Below the pieces are notes generated by a model. It saw only the letters and a program-made list of their open reading frames with translations. It was not told the DNA's origin and did no database searches. This document shows, in pieces, positions 1 to 9,752 of a stretch of 64,000 bases of DNA; position 1 is the stretch's first letter; each line of letters begins with the position of its first letter. This DNA comes from Calothrix sp. 336/3 (GTDB lineage: Bacteria; Cyanobacteriota; Cyanobacteriia; Cyanobacteriales; Nostocaceae). A program made the position numbers and the translations under genes. The stretch is taken from positions 43,562-107,561 of the forward strand of contig NZ_CP011383.1 of the NCBI RefSeq assembly GCF_000734895.2, in the 5' to 3' direction.

Positions 1-27
1 CAAAATTTATCACGATGTAAAGTTGTG
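1..27. repeat. Left terminal inverted repeat of Tn3-family element
   Basis: It matches the reverse complement of 5292-5318 over 27 nt with two mismatches. It abuts the window edge, so the outermost bases may be missing. Confidence 0.8.
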
Positions 28-65
28 TAAAGTAGCCATGTATTGATGTCTTTCAAACATTCAAA

Positions 66-96
66 CATTGCCTAAATTGAGTCAATTTAGGCAATG
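66..96. promoter_or_regulatory. Perfect palindrome, candidate internal recombination (resolution) site
   Basis: Two perfect 14-nt arms (CATTGCCTAAATTG and its complement) are separated by AGT. Just upstream, CAAACATT occurs twice in tandem. The site lies between the transposon left end and the tyrosine recombinase gene. Tn3-family elements that use a tyrosine recombinase (for example TnpI of Tn4430) keep their core recombination site there. The role is inferred; it could also act as an operator. Confidence 0.5.
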
Positions 97-566
97 TATA
101 ATGAAGAGAGAAACAGACAATAAAGCTTTCAGCCATTCTTTCCCAACTACCCCAACTTCCCTTTTCGGCAAAGATGATTTCTCACCCTCATCCCCCTGTA
201 AAAGTAGCGTCAAAGCGAGAGCGGGAATATTTGCGTCCAAAGGAAGTTGAGGCGATGATCAAAGGGGCGCATTCATTCGGAAGGCATGGAGTTCGAGATG
301 CAGCGATTATTTTACTCATGTTTCGGCATGGGTTTCGCACGGCAGAGTTAGTTTCTCTGAAATGGTCACAAATTGATTTGAACGACGGCTATATCGAGAT
401 AAGAAGAGTAAAACATGGGCATGATAGCACTCATCCCCTACGCGCCCCTGAATTGAGGGCATTACGTCAAATTAAACGAGATTATCCTGAAACCCAGTAT
501 GTGTTTGTCTCCGAGCGCAAAGCTCCCCTGTCCACCCGAACTATCCGTCACATTATAGCCAGAGCC

Positions 567-2003
567 GATTAGTAACAAGTTAAGGAAAAGCAGGAATTGT
601 CAAGGGTAAAGGAAAAGGCGATAAGTCAAGGGTTTGAGGCTCTTTTCGTATTGTCTTAACAACATCAAGGTTTTTGTTCTCTGGAGCAGCAAAAAATAAA
701 ACTGGATCGGTTGCTCGACCCTTGTTATAAGCATGATTAAAATGGTAAAGCCCACGAAAAATCATCTCTAAAGAAATGCGTTCAAACGGGAGGGCTATTT
801 CATCAGCAACAGCATCTGCAAGGTCGATTAAAACTGCATAAAATAACCAAGTTGCCCAAACTTGAAGCTTGACACCATTGACAGAACCTGTCCAGAGATA
901 ACTTAACCCCAGCAAGCGTTTGGCAGTATTAAATGCCTCTTCGATTCTCCATCGTTTCGCATAAAGATCGGCAACGACATAAGGTGGAAGAATTTGAGGA
1001 TCTAAAACTGAAGTAACATAGGCATACCAAGTCTTGCCTTGCTTGACTTCAATGAGACGTAAACGTAATATTTTTTGGTGTTTATCCTCTGTGTTGAAGG
1101 AAATTATCCGGTCTCGAAGTGTGTAGTCGTAGCTGAAAATTCGCTCAACATCAAATACTGCATTTGATTTGATGCGAGTAATAAAATCAACCTGTTTGGC
1201 AATCAAGCGCAAGAAAAAACCAAAATCATAAAAGCCACGGTCGAGAACTAGCAAGGTTTTAGCACTAGCAATATTAATTAAACATCGAGAAAATTAGTAT
1301 CATGTGCTAAGGGATTAGTATGAAACCAAACTTGTACGGGTAATCGTGTTAACAAATCAATCACTGTACATATTTTGCCGGCTAACTTACTTGTGGAACA
1401 TCTTTTAAACTATCATTTACGAAATAAAGCTTCGAGTGTTGACCCCGTCCGCAATCCATATATTCACAAAATGCTTCTTGGCATATTTGACTGCTGCTGG
1501 TAGGGTTCGTTTTTCGCGAAGAAGCCAACGCGATTTCAACAATGGTAACAAATCGTGAAACACTCGTTCAAATAGTTCTGCTGGAAAACTGAGAAACCTC
1601 TGTGACAACCCCTGCTGTGATACTTTAACAGCTTTACCCCATAACAATTCCTCCTGCTCCAACATTCGAGTTAGTTCATGTACTGATGCTACTTGCCGCC
1701 AAATCACAGTTAACATCGCTGCAACCATTAATGACAGATTAAGTATACGGTCGCGTAATCCAAGGCTTCGATAATAGGCACTTTGAGCGTATATTGCTGG
1801 ACTCAGCAAATTTTTTAAGTGTTCGCTTATTGCTTCATTATCCGCAAGTGGGGTGTTTCGACGACGAACATGGTCAGGGTTTCTCGGTTTTTTGGTTGGC
1901 ATGATTTTGAACCAAAAGATGCACTATTACTAGTTTCTCAGCTTTTTGAGTCCCTCTATACTGCTCTTGACAAAACCTCAAAAACCTTAACTTGTCACGA
2001 ATC
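567..2003 (-). mobile_element. IS4-type insertion sequence, copy 1
   Basis: Its ends are imperfect inverted repeats, GATTAGTAACAAGTTAAGG on the left and GATTCGTGACAAGTTAAGG on the right. A 9-bp direct repeat GCCAGAGCC flanks it (558-566 and 2004-2012). The length is 1437 bp. The interior carries a frameshifted DDE transposase on the minus strand. A second copy starts at 63945 with the same terminal sequence, so the family has been active in this replicon. Confidence 0.88.
580..1902 (-). pseudogene. IS4-family DDE transposase, frameshifted
   Basis: Two blocks on the same strand, 1417-1902 (N-terminal, 161 aa) and 580-1254 (C-terminal, 224 aa), form one transposase. The first block contains IADG with the first acidic residue. 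The second starts with LDRGFYDFG, carrying the second aspartate, and has YAKRWRIEEAFNTAK, an exact Y(2)R(3)E(6)K signature of IS4-type transposases. The 160 nt between them still encode recognisable protein in other frames (AGKICTVIDLVTRLPVQVWF) but with shifts and stops. This copy is probably inactive unless frameshifting rescues it. Confidence 0.85.
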
Positions 2004-2260
2004 GCCAGAGCCGGAGAATTAGCCGGACTTAATGAATCTGTTCATCCCCATCAACTGCGTCATGCTTGTGGCTATTATCTTGCTTCACAAGGACATGATA
2101 CTAGGGCGATTCAGGACTACTTAGGACATAAGAACATTCACCATACAGTCCGCTACACGCAAATGTCCCCCCAAAGATTTGAATCTTTTTGGACAGATTG
2201 AGTTGAGGGAGCGATAACAATGCTCCTGTAAACTGAAAATAACCATCTTTTCTCTCACTC

Positions 2261-5200
2261 GTGGCATCAATTGAACGCACAGCTTATCCCAGATTCAAAC
2301 GGTACTATACCGCCAATGAACTCGATAAAATTTACACTCCCACTAGGATAGAGATAGCATTTGCCTTAAAAGTTACGACTGGGGAAGAGAACTATTTTAA
2401 TCTGCTAGTTTTACTCAAAGTATTTCAGAGATTAGGCTATTTCCCCAAAATAGCGGACATCCCTCTCACTATTATCAACCATATTCGGACGGCATTGGAT
2501 CTTCGAGAAGATAAGAGTTTTAGCTATCAATATCCACCAACTTTATCCCGTCACAAAAAAGTGATTCGCTCTTATCTCCAGGTGATTCCTTTTAATCAAA
2601 AAGGCAAGGCTCTAATCACAGCAGTTATCACTGAATCGGCATTAAGGATGGATAATCCAGCCGATTTAATCAATGTAGCCATTGAGGAGGTTGTCAAAGA
2701 ACGCTATGAACTACCTGGTTTTAATACCTTAGACCGTTTAGTTAATCATCTCAGAAAAGAAGTAAACCAAAAAATTTCAAGGGGCGACAATCGCCTCTAA
2801 ACCCCGCCAGATAAAGGTTTAGGAGGCACATAACCCTTGATCCCAGGTAATTAGTCAACTTAAACCTGAATATATCCAGCGATTAAAAGATTTATTAGAT
2901 AATTACGCAGCAGTTGAACGCAGTCCTTATAATGACCTAAAAAAACTTCCTCAAAAATCAAGTCGAAATCATCTTAATGATTTAATTGCCCATTTAACTT
3001 GGTTAGAAACACTGGGAGAAATCGCTCCTTATCTTCAAGGACTAACTAGGGCGAAAATTAAACATTTTACCTCGGAAGCTAAAGCTCTTACTGCTTCCGA
3101 GATGAAGAATATTACTCTGAATAAGCAATTAACATTACTTCTTTGTCTCATCTATTCCGCTCAAGTACAGACTCGTGATTACCTAGTAGAAATGTTCCTC
3201 AAACAGATGAAAAAAATCCATAATCTAGCTATTGAGGAATTAGACTCTATCAGAAAAAGACAGCAGATAACCACAGAAAAACTAGTATCTGTCCTCACCG
3301 ATGTTCTAGTAGTTTTCAATGAAGATGCCCCCGATTCAAAACCATTAGAGCAATTGCAAAATATCTTCAATAAAACGGGAGGAGTTGAACAACTATTAAC
3401 TGAGTGTGAAGAAATTAATGCTTATCAAGGCAATAATTACTTTCCTTTATTATGGCGATTTTATAAAAGTCATCGTAGTGCTTTCTTTCGGGTATTTAAA
3501 TTTCTCAAGATAGAATCTACCAGTAGTGACGATAAATTGGTTAAAGCCGTGGAAATTTTACTTTCTAATTCTCATCGAAGGGGGGAGTGGATAGGAACGG
3601 AAGTTGACTTATCTTTTATTTCACAGCAATGGCAAAAGCTAGTGCTAGTTCAGTCTAAAGATGTCACCAAAGTGATGCGTCGCCATTTCGAGATTTGTAT
3701 TTTTTCTTATGTAGCTGCTGAACTAAAGTCAGGGGATATTTGCGTCTTTAACAGTGAGGCTTATGCTGACTATCGAGAACAGTTACTTTCTTGGAAGGAC
3801 TGTCAGCCATTAGTTGAAGCATACTGTCAACAATTAGGCTTTCCTACTCAGGCTGAAGATTTTGTCGAGAATCTAAAAAATTCATTAACCCAAACAGCAT
3901 CGGAAATTGATCAAGGCTATCCCAACAATACATCTGTTGTTATTAGCGACCAAGGAGAACCTGTTTTAAAACGTCCATTAGCTAATCGTGAGAGTGCTTC
4001 TCTCAAAAACTTAGAGGCTGTAATTTCTGAAAGAATGCCAGAGCGTAACTTAATTGATATTCTCACAGATGTGGACTATTGGACAAATTTTACCCGACAT
4101 TTTGGTCCAGTGAGTGGTTCTGATTCAAAATTAGAACGGTCTACAGAACGCTATTTGTTAACTACTTTTACTTATGGATGCAATTTAGGAGCGGCGCAAG
4201 CGGCGCGTCACATGAGAGGCGTTGTTACGTCAAGAATGCTCACTTTTGTTAACCAGAGACATATCAGTTTAAAAGGACTTAATGCTGCCCTAGTAGATAT
4301 TATCAACCGTTACAATGTGATGCCTTTAACTAAGTTCTGGGGAGACGGCACGACAGCTGCTGCTGATGGAACTAAATATGACTTATACGAGCAAAATTTA
4401 CTTTCGGAATATCATATTCGCTATGGTGGTTATGGTGGAATTGCTTATCATCATGTTGCTGATAGTTATATAGCCCTATTTAGCCATTTTATTCCTTGTG
4501 GAACTTGGGAGGCTGTATATATTATTGAAGGACTTCTCAAGAACAAATCGGACATTCAACCGTCGATTATTCATGCTGATACTCAAGGACAGTCTACTCC
4601 TGTCTTTGCTTTATCTTATTTGTTAGGTATTCAACTTATGCCTCGCATTAGAAATTGGCAAGATTTGGTTTTCTATCGTCCTGATAAGGAGACAGTTTAT
4701 CAGCATATTGATTCTCTATTTAAAGGGGTAATTAATTGGGAACTTATCAAAACTCATTGGTCAGATTTATTGCGAGTGGTTCTTTCTATTAAATCAGGCA
4801 AAATTTCTTCAGATATGTTGTTACGAAAGTTAGGAAACTATAGTCGGAAGAATAAACTTTATCAAGCGTTTCGAGAGTTAGGCAGAGTTATTAGGACTGT
4901 TTTTTTATTACAGTTCATCTCTGACCAAAAGTTACGTCAACAAATTACAGCAATGACTAATAAAGTAGAAGCTTATAATGGCTTTTCTAAATGGTTTTGT
5001 TTTGGAGGAGAAGGGGTGATTGCTAGTAATGACCCTGAACAGCAAGAGAAGACGATTAAGTACGGTGATTTAGTAGCTAATGCTGTTATTTTCCATAATG
5101 TGGTTGATTTAACTGAGGTTTTGCTTCAGCTTAGAAAAGAAGGTTTTTTCTGGGAGCGAGAAGATTTAGCGGCTTTGAGTCCTTATTTAACCAGTCACAT

Positions 5201-5279
5201 CAAGCGTTTTGGTGATTATCTGATTGATCTCGATGCGATTCCACCAGCACTAGAGGAAAAGTTAAATTTAGGCTTTTGA
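2261..5279 (+). pseudogene. tnpA: Tn3-family transposase (TnpA), interrupted
   Basis: The first part, 2261-2800, starts with GTG and encodes the N-terminal region (YPRFKRYYTANELDKIYTPT), typical of Tn3 transposases. Reading resumes in another frame from about 2847 and stays open to 5279. In that part ATG at 3102 is only an internal methionine. The large part has the DGTTAAADGTKYDLYEQ region with the DDE aspartate, HADTQGQSTPVFALSYLLG, and the terminal EKTIKYGDLVANAVIFHN block. Together they would give about 990 residues, the normal family length. About 55 nt of palindromic sequence at the junction introduce stops and a frame change. Confidence 0.9.
2783..2830. repeat. Small palindromic insert breaking the Tn3 transposase
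   Basis: GGCGACAATCGCC (2783-2795) is an inverted repeat. It overlaps a larger hairpin made of GCCTCTAAACC (2793-2803) and GGTTTAGGAGGC (2816-2827), which pair apart from one unpaired base. The transposase frame is good on both sides but lost across this block, so it looks like a short dispersed palindromic repeat that inserted there. Its exact borders are uncertain. Confidence 0.6.
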
Positions 5280-5291
5280 GTAAATTTGTTG

Positions 5292-5318
5292 CAAAACTTT
5301 ACGTCGTGATAAATTTTG
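5292..5318. repeat. Right terminal inverted repeat of Tn3-family element
   Basis: It begins 13 nt after the transposase stop codon, as expected for Tn3-type elements, and mirrors the left end at 1-27. Confidence 0.85.
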
Positions 5319-5371
5319 CGCGTATCTTGTCTTTACCCCCAAGAATGTCGATAATCATCTGATTAATACAA

Positions 5372-5428
5372 ATACTATAAACGGTAAAAACTGTTTGTAT
5401 AGTTTAAAGGATTTATACCGTTAACGCC
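5372..5428. promoter_or_regulatory. AT-rich repeats upstream of parA, candidate partition/operator sites
   Basis: ACTATAAACGGTA, TGTTTGTATAGTTTA and TTATACCGTTAA lie directly before parA and share TATAGTTT or ACCGTT cores on either strand. The same cores recur just after the gene (about 6121-6155) and at 6390-6430. Such repeats beside a ParA gene usually bind the partner protein. The binding role is inferred. Confidence 0.5.
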
Positions 5429-6118
5429 ATGACAGCTAAGATTATTGCAATCGTGAACCAAAAAGGTGGTTCTGGGAAGACAACGACGACGATGCAGCTT
5501 GCTGGTGCGATCGCACGACGTGGTAACAAAGTGCTTGTTGTTGATGCCGATCCGCAAGGAACAGCCACCCGTTGGGCTGCATCTGCTGATGACGAAATTC
5601 CTTTTCCTGCTTCCGTTGTTGGGTTGAGTGCAGCTAACGCAAAAGTTCATAGAGAAGTCAAAAAGTTTGTTGATGATTATGACTTCATTCTTATCGATTG
5701 TCCTCCTGCGGCAGATTCTCCTGTGCCTCAATCCGCCCTGCTAATTTCAGATGTTGCTTTAGTACCAATTATTCCCTCGCCGCTTGATATGTGGGCGGCT
5801 GTTGGTATTAAGCAGGTGATCCAAAACGTTGCTGATTTTAATGACACGTTGCAATCTAGGCTTGTGCTAAACCAGTGCCAACCTAAAACAACTTTGGCGC
5901 AGGAATGTTTACAAGTGCTACCAGAGTTTGAAATTCCCCTTGCTAAAACACAAATTCAGCATCGGCAGGTTTATCGACAGTCTGCTGTTTTCGGTCAGAC
6001 GGTTCATAATTTGGGCAACAAGGCGACAGCTGCGATATCGGAAGTTGAAAATTTGGCGGATGAGGTGCTGGAAATTTTAGGAATTGCGACGAAGAAGAAA
6101 AAAAAGAAAAATAGTTAA
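5429..6118 (+). CDS. parA: ParA-family partition ATPase
   Basis: This 229-residue protein has a deviant Walker A motif KGGSGKT at residues 12-18, VVDADPQGTAT (Walker A') and LIDCPPA (Walker B). That is the small ParA type without an N-terminal DNA-binding domain, similar to ParF/IncC. It would position plasmid copies on the nucleoid by ATP-driven cycling with a centromere-binding partner. The C-terminus is unusually basic, with a run of six lysines, and could aid non-specific DNA binding. No partner gene of ParG or ParB type was recognised directly downstream. The flanking repeats may be the centromere. Confidence 0.92.
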   Translation: MTAKIIAIVNQKGGSGKTTTTMQLAGAIARRGNKVLVVDADPQGTATRWAASADDEIPFPASVVGLSAANAKVHREVKKFVDDYDFILIDCPPAADSPVPQSALLISDVALVPIIPSPLDMWAAVGIKQVIQNVADFNDTLQSRLVLNQCQPKTTLAQECLQVLPEFEIPLAKTQIQHRQVYRQSAVFGQTVHNLGNKATAAISEVENLADEVLEILGIATKKKKKKNS

Positions 6119-6664
6119 AACCATTTATATAGTTTATTCTGTTTGTACCGTTTTAATTATTTTCAAGTATAGGGCACCTCATATTTATTCAGCAAAATGC
6201 TGTTACCCCGCACATGATGTGTGTCCTGTCTGATTGATTTTCCATGGGACGGTTTTAAACCTTCGCCTTTGGCGGAACAGTTTCAGCGACTCCCTTGAGC
6301 CTGCTAAAGCATGAGTTATGAGGATTACAGCAAAGTCAGGAATGACGATTTTGGAGTTATTTAGAGGTTCCCTATAGATATTTTGCGTTGAAAAAACTAT
6401 CAAAACAGTATATATAGTTTTAACAGTATGTTGAGATTATTTTTTCTTAAAACCAGCTTCTGTGCCACGAATTCGTATCTTTCGCCCCTTGTGGTTTAGG
6501 GGTGCGGAGAGAATCCCCGCGTTGTCTGGGAAGTCCAAAATACGTGATTAGCAGGCATCGGTTCAGGTGATACCCCGCGCCTGTAACCATCTTGAAAATA
6601 GGTGACTGGCACACGCGATGCGTGGGAAATAGGTGATTCCCACGCACGGATCGTTTGTGAAGGG
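6119..6664. other. Non-coding stretch with partition-like repeats
   Basis: No convincing gene was found. TATATAGTTT-type repeats appear near 6121-6155 and 6390-6430, matching those before parA. A different short repeat, A(A/T)AGGTGA(T/C) or close variants, occurs several times between 6530 and 6645. GATGCGTGGG and TTCCCACGCA form a small inverted repeat near 6618-6643. The 66-codon frame on the minus strand (6203-6403) has no family resemblance. Confidence 0.45.
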
Positions 6665-8842
6665 TTAGTCCCCACTTAGCCAGGAGGGGTAATCGGGCAT
6701 AGCGGGTGGTGGAGGCGGCATGGGCATGGTGTTCTCGGTATTGAGCTTGTGCATAACCTCGGCAATGCCTAACCGTTCCCAATCATCTTCCCTCCAAGGT
6801 TCCAGGCGTTGCCAGTCGGGTGGGGCAGGGTGAATATCCACGGTCGCGGCTGGTTGCAGCAGCGGATGGAGTTTGTCCCACGGGATGTAGTCCTTGTAAT
6901 TGATGCTTGTTTGATAAAATCCGGTTAGCCCTTGGTTGGTTGGCGGATGCACCGGAGGGATGTTGATAAACTCGCTCGCCATGACCACGGGGGTTTGTTG
7001 GATGCTTTGACTGCCGCCCGTGCGATCGCTCCAGGTAATTAAACCCCCAACACCACGGCTAAACGAACTGGTCGCTTGCTGACGCTTCACTTCGGCATCT
7101 CCCATTTGGGCACAAGCCCATTGTGCGCTGGGGGCATCCGACATTTTTAAAAATGCTTTGTGACGAATTTGTCCCAAGATGCTGTCCGAGACCTCTTTGC
7201 CATAACGGTTGTACATCCCTTGGATGCTCTGGAAAGCCGCAATCAGACAAATCCCCTTGCTGCGCCCCTTGGTAGCAATTTCTTGTAAGGCTTCTACGTG
7301 GATACTCTGAAGTTCGTCGAGAAACAGGAAGGTGCGCGGTTCAGGGTAGTCTGTCTCTTTGAGTAGTGATTGGCTCATTCTGGTCAGAATCAGACGATTC
7401 AAGGCATTCATGGCTGGTCTAGCTTCTTCATCCTCGCCTAAGAGCCATATTTGCCCGCCATTCAGCCATTCACGAACGCTGGCACTGCGCGGTGCGTGTT
7501 CCCACAGCGCCGCAATGGGCAGGTAGCGATATATCTCCGCACAGACGCTGGCTAAAATGTTTGCAGATGTTTTTTCGCTGCCCAACGAATTTAGGTAGAA
7601 CGCCGTTTGCGGATCGCTCGTCAGTAGTGCGCTCAATATCTTCTCGCTACCGAAGGCACGGACAATATCCGCCAGCCGCCATTGTCCTGGAGCATTGATG
7701 ATAAACAGCAAGGTTACTCCGGTGAGGATATTGATAGCGGCATCTCGGAAAAACCTATCTCCCCGTTCCGCGCTTTTCGGTTCGGGAATCAGGATATCGG
7801 CGAACGCTTGGGCGTGGGTTGGGGTGACAAAATCTTTTGCCATGTCATAGCGGCAAGCGCCGTGCTGGAAGGCATTAAAATTCAGCACTTCTCCTTGTAT
7901 TCCGTCAATGCCGAGGATTTCTCCCTGGGCGTTATGTTTCGGGTCAAACACCACGGCACGGAAGATACTGTCCGGGGTGATGAGCGGCAGACAGGCTTGC
8001 ATAATGAGCTTGAGCGTGATGGACTTTCCTGAACCGGAGGAACCACACGCTACTAAGTGTGTGGTAAGTTCTTGCACGGGAATATCCACGTTACCGAGGA
8101 GAAAAGTTTGTTCTGAGGCGCGGGCATCTGCTCCCAGACGTTTGCGGTACGCATAACGGGCTTTTTTGCTGGGGGTGAGCTTACTACCCCGGATGTGGAT
8201 ATCATTCTCGGCAGTGGATTGCAGCCAACGATTGAAAAACTCATTGGGCACGGTCAGGGCGAATAAGAACCCAAGACCAGGGCTAATCAGGTAGATGATC
8301 GTCAGCAGGATAAACCCACTGAGCAGCAATCCCCAGTAATGGGGCTGTTTGGCTTTGTGATGGCGAAACACCAGCACCAGCGTTTGCCATGCGGTTAGTC
8401 CATACCATCCGCCCAGATAAAACGGATGGGTGGAATAGAGAGCTTTGCAAAAATGTACCAACCACTGCCCATCAGCGGAAGCGGTTTGCATATGGGCAGG
8501 GGTTTGCGCGTTCATCCCTAAAATTACCAGCCATACGACAAACAAACCAATGGTGCGTCCCTTTGCTACGGGCTTCCATGCAAAGTAGAAGCACGCTACC
8601 ACCAACACACCGCCGCAGAAATACAGCAGCAGGCCACTTTGATCCAGAAAACGGAAAAAACTGTGGGCGGACACCAGGTTCATCCAGAGCAGGGCAAACA
8701 GCCCCCACACACCTATCACCGCCCACGATACTAAAACATTTGTCCAAAAATTTTCAAAACGATGTTCCCATTCGGAAATAGGGTCTATCCATCGTTCCAG
8801 TAACTCTTCAAACAGCCGCTCCAGGCTGGAAAAAAATTTCAT
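6665..8842 (-). CDS. Type IV coupling protein (VirD4/TraD-like), conjugative DNA transfer ATPase
   Basis: The 725-residue protein has hydrophobic segments in its first 200 residues (about 35-55, 70-88, 98-110 and 170-198), Walker A GSSGSGKS at 267-274 and Walker B FLFLDE at 505-510. GRSKGICLIAAFQSIQG and the following region match the TraG/TraD family. These hexameric inner-membrane ATPases link the relaxosome to a mating channel. The start at 8842 is chosen because AAGGGGAATC precedes this ATG. A longer frame to 8935 has no ribosome site and poor composition. The C-terminus is proline-rich. No mating-pair genes are visible, which suggests a mobilizable plasmid with its own coupling protein. 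Confidence 0.9.
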   Translation of the reverse strand: MKFFSSLERLFEELLERWIDPISEWEHRFENFWTNVLVSWAVIGVWGLFALLWMNLVSAHSFFRFLDQSGLLLYFCGGVLVVACFYFAWKPVAKGRTIGLFVVWLVILGMNAQTPAHMQTASADGQWLVHFCKALYSTHPFYLGGWYGLTAWQTLVLVFRHHKAKQPHYWGLLLSGFILLTIIYLISPGLGFLFALTVPNEFFNRWLQSTAENDIHIRGSKLTPSKKARYAYRKRLGADARASEQTFLLGNVDIPVQELTTHLVACGSSGSGKSITLKLIMQACLPLITPDSIFRAVVFDPKHNAQGEILGIDGIQGEVLNFNAFQHGACRYDMAKDFVTPTHAQAFADILIPEPKSAERGDRFFRDAAINILTGVTLLFIINAPGQWRLADIVRAFGSEKILSALLTSDPQTAFYLNSLGSEKTSANILASVCAEIYRYLPIAALWEHAPRSASVREWLNGGQIWLLGEDEEARPAMNALNRLILTRMSQSLLKETDYPEPRTFLFLDELQSIHVEALQEIATKGRSKGICLIAAFQSIQGMYNRYGKEVSDSILGQIRHKAFLKMSDAPSAQWACAQMGDAEVKRQQATSSFSRGVGGLITWSDRTGGSQSIQQTPVVMASEFINIPPVHPPTNQGLTGFYQTSINYKDYIPWDKLHPLLQPAATVDIHPAPPDWQRLEPWREDDWERLGIAEVMHKLNTENTMPMPPPPPAMPDYPSWLSGD

Positions 8843-8990
8843 GATTCCCCTTAAACAACAACCAGTTGTAGCGAGCAGAGGAGAAAAGGCGAAAACGGTA
8901 TTGCCTACCTGGCAATGTGTATCGATGTCCGGCATACAATCGACACTATCTAATATCTCGCCTGCTCTATGACCATTGTAGAATTGGTAT

Positions 8991-9012
8991 AAAAGAGCCT
9001 TGCTCTTTTTAT
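8991..9012. terminator. Hairpin with T-run between divergent genes
   Basis: AAAAGAGC, loop CTT, then GCTCTTTT followed by TATT. It has the shape of a short bidirectional terminator but sits in the divergent promoter region of the coupling protein and the ParA-like gene. It may instead be a regulatory stem. Confidence 0.4.
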
Positions 9013-9044
9013 TGGTTGTCGTTTACAAAAATTTATCCCCCATC

Positions 9045-9752
9045 ATGGATGCCGTGATTGTTTACAATCCCAAGGGTGGTGTTGGAAAATCGATGGTGTG
9101 CAGTACTGTGTACCAGTATCTGCTTGACCATAATACGCCCTTTATTGCTTTTGATACGGATCGCAATAACCCGGACTGCTATCGTCGCTATAAAGACCTT
9201 TTACCCGTAAAGTTGGCTATTTTCAGTGAAGCCAATAAATACGAGGATGCAGCGAATTCTCTCTTTAATGAGGCTATGAATAACCTTGTGGTGGTAAATA
9301 TGCCCGCCCAGGTACACCAGCCTTTTAAAGACTGGTTGGAGAAAAACGAAATTTTAGAGATTGCGCCGGAGGTAGGGGTACGTTTCCATTTGTGGTTCGT
9401 CACTGATTCCGGTTTCGATAGTTTAAACCTGCTGCAAAAAACTCTGGAACTGTACCAGGACAAGATGCGCTACACCATCGTTCGCAATTTTGGACGTTCC
9501 GAAGAATTTGATGCTTTCGAGCAGCATGAAGCCATTCAAAAACTGCTCAAAACTCTGCAAGCCACCGTGATTGATTTTCCGGTGTTGAATGGGTCAATGG
9601 TGCGTCACCGCTTGGATAGCGAATCTCTCAGCTATGGCGTAGCCCTCGCTCGTGAAGACTTCGGCATCATTGAGAAGCAGCGCATCCGCAAGTTTTTGCG
9701 GGAATCTTATGCCGCCTTCGCAAAAACGGAGGTGTTCGCCCATGTCAACTAG
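9045..9752 (+). CDS. ParA/MinD-like P-loop ATPase of the transfer region
   Basis: The 235-residue protein has a deviant Walker A PKGGVGKS at residues 9-16 and AFDTDRNNPD as the A' region. The usual D-x-P Walker B is replaced by VVVNMPAQ. It differs clearly from the partition ParA at 5429. It lies divergent to the coupling protein and overlaps the next gene by 11 nt, so the pair is probably translationally coupled. Similar ATPases occur in mobilization operons of other plasmids, so a role in transfer or stabilisation is likely but inferred. ATG 9045 is preferred over an upstream in-frame codon at 9000, which overlaps the hairpin. Confidence 0.8.
   Translation: MDAVIVYNPKGGVGKSMVCSTVYQYLLDHNTPFIAFDTDRNNPDCYRRYKDLLPVKLAIFSEANKYEDAANSLFNEAMNNLVVVNMPAQVHQPFKDWLEKNEILEIAPEVGVRFHLWFVTDSGFDSLNLLQKTLELYQDKMRYTIVRNFGRSEEFDAFEQHEAIQKLLKTLQATVIDFPVLNGSMVRHRLDSESLSYGVALAREDFGIIEKQRIRKFLRESYAAFAKTEVFAHVN

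Larger units (their letters stand above)
174..2201 (+). pseudogene. Tyrosine recombinase (TnpI-like cointegrate resolvase), split by an IS
   Basis: The gene is in two pieces, 174-566 and 2013-2201, around the IS at 567-2003. Joining them after removing the IS and one 9-bp target copy gives one uninterrupted frame of about 193 residues (…IIARA-GELAGLN…). The first piece has the box I arginine region (FRTAELVSLKWSQIDL). The second has HPHQLRHACG, the GHKNIHHTVRY segment and the catalytic tyrosine. Its short length and motifs resemble FimB/FimE and TnpI-type recombinases. In Tn3-family elements such enzymes resolve cointegrates at a site near the left end, here probably 66-96. The split should abolish activity. 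The start at 174 is uncertain. Confidence 0.85.
1..5318 (+). mobile_element. Tn3-family transposon, decayed
   Basis: The left end at 1-27 and the right end at 5292-5318 are inverted repeats of 27 nt with two mismatches (left begins CAAAATTTATCACGA). Between them lie a palindromic site, a tyrosine recombinase gene and a roughly 1000-residue Tn3-type transposase reading toward the right end, which is the usual layout. The true left tip may lie a few bases outside the window, because Tn3 ends are normally near 38 bp. Target repeats cannot be checked for that reason. The element looks immobile by itself: its recombinase is split by an IS and its transposase by a small insert. Confidence 0.85.

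Noticed and set aside
1819..2022. Plus-strand frame across the IS4 transposase start
   Set aside because: It lies opposite the transposase N-terminus, shows no family pattern and spans the IS end.
6203..6403. 66-codon minus-strand frame after parA, considered as a ParG-like partner
   Set aside because: No ribbon-helix-helix pattern, no ribosome site, and it overlaps the repeat region.
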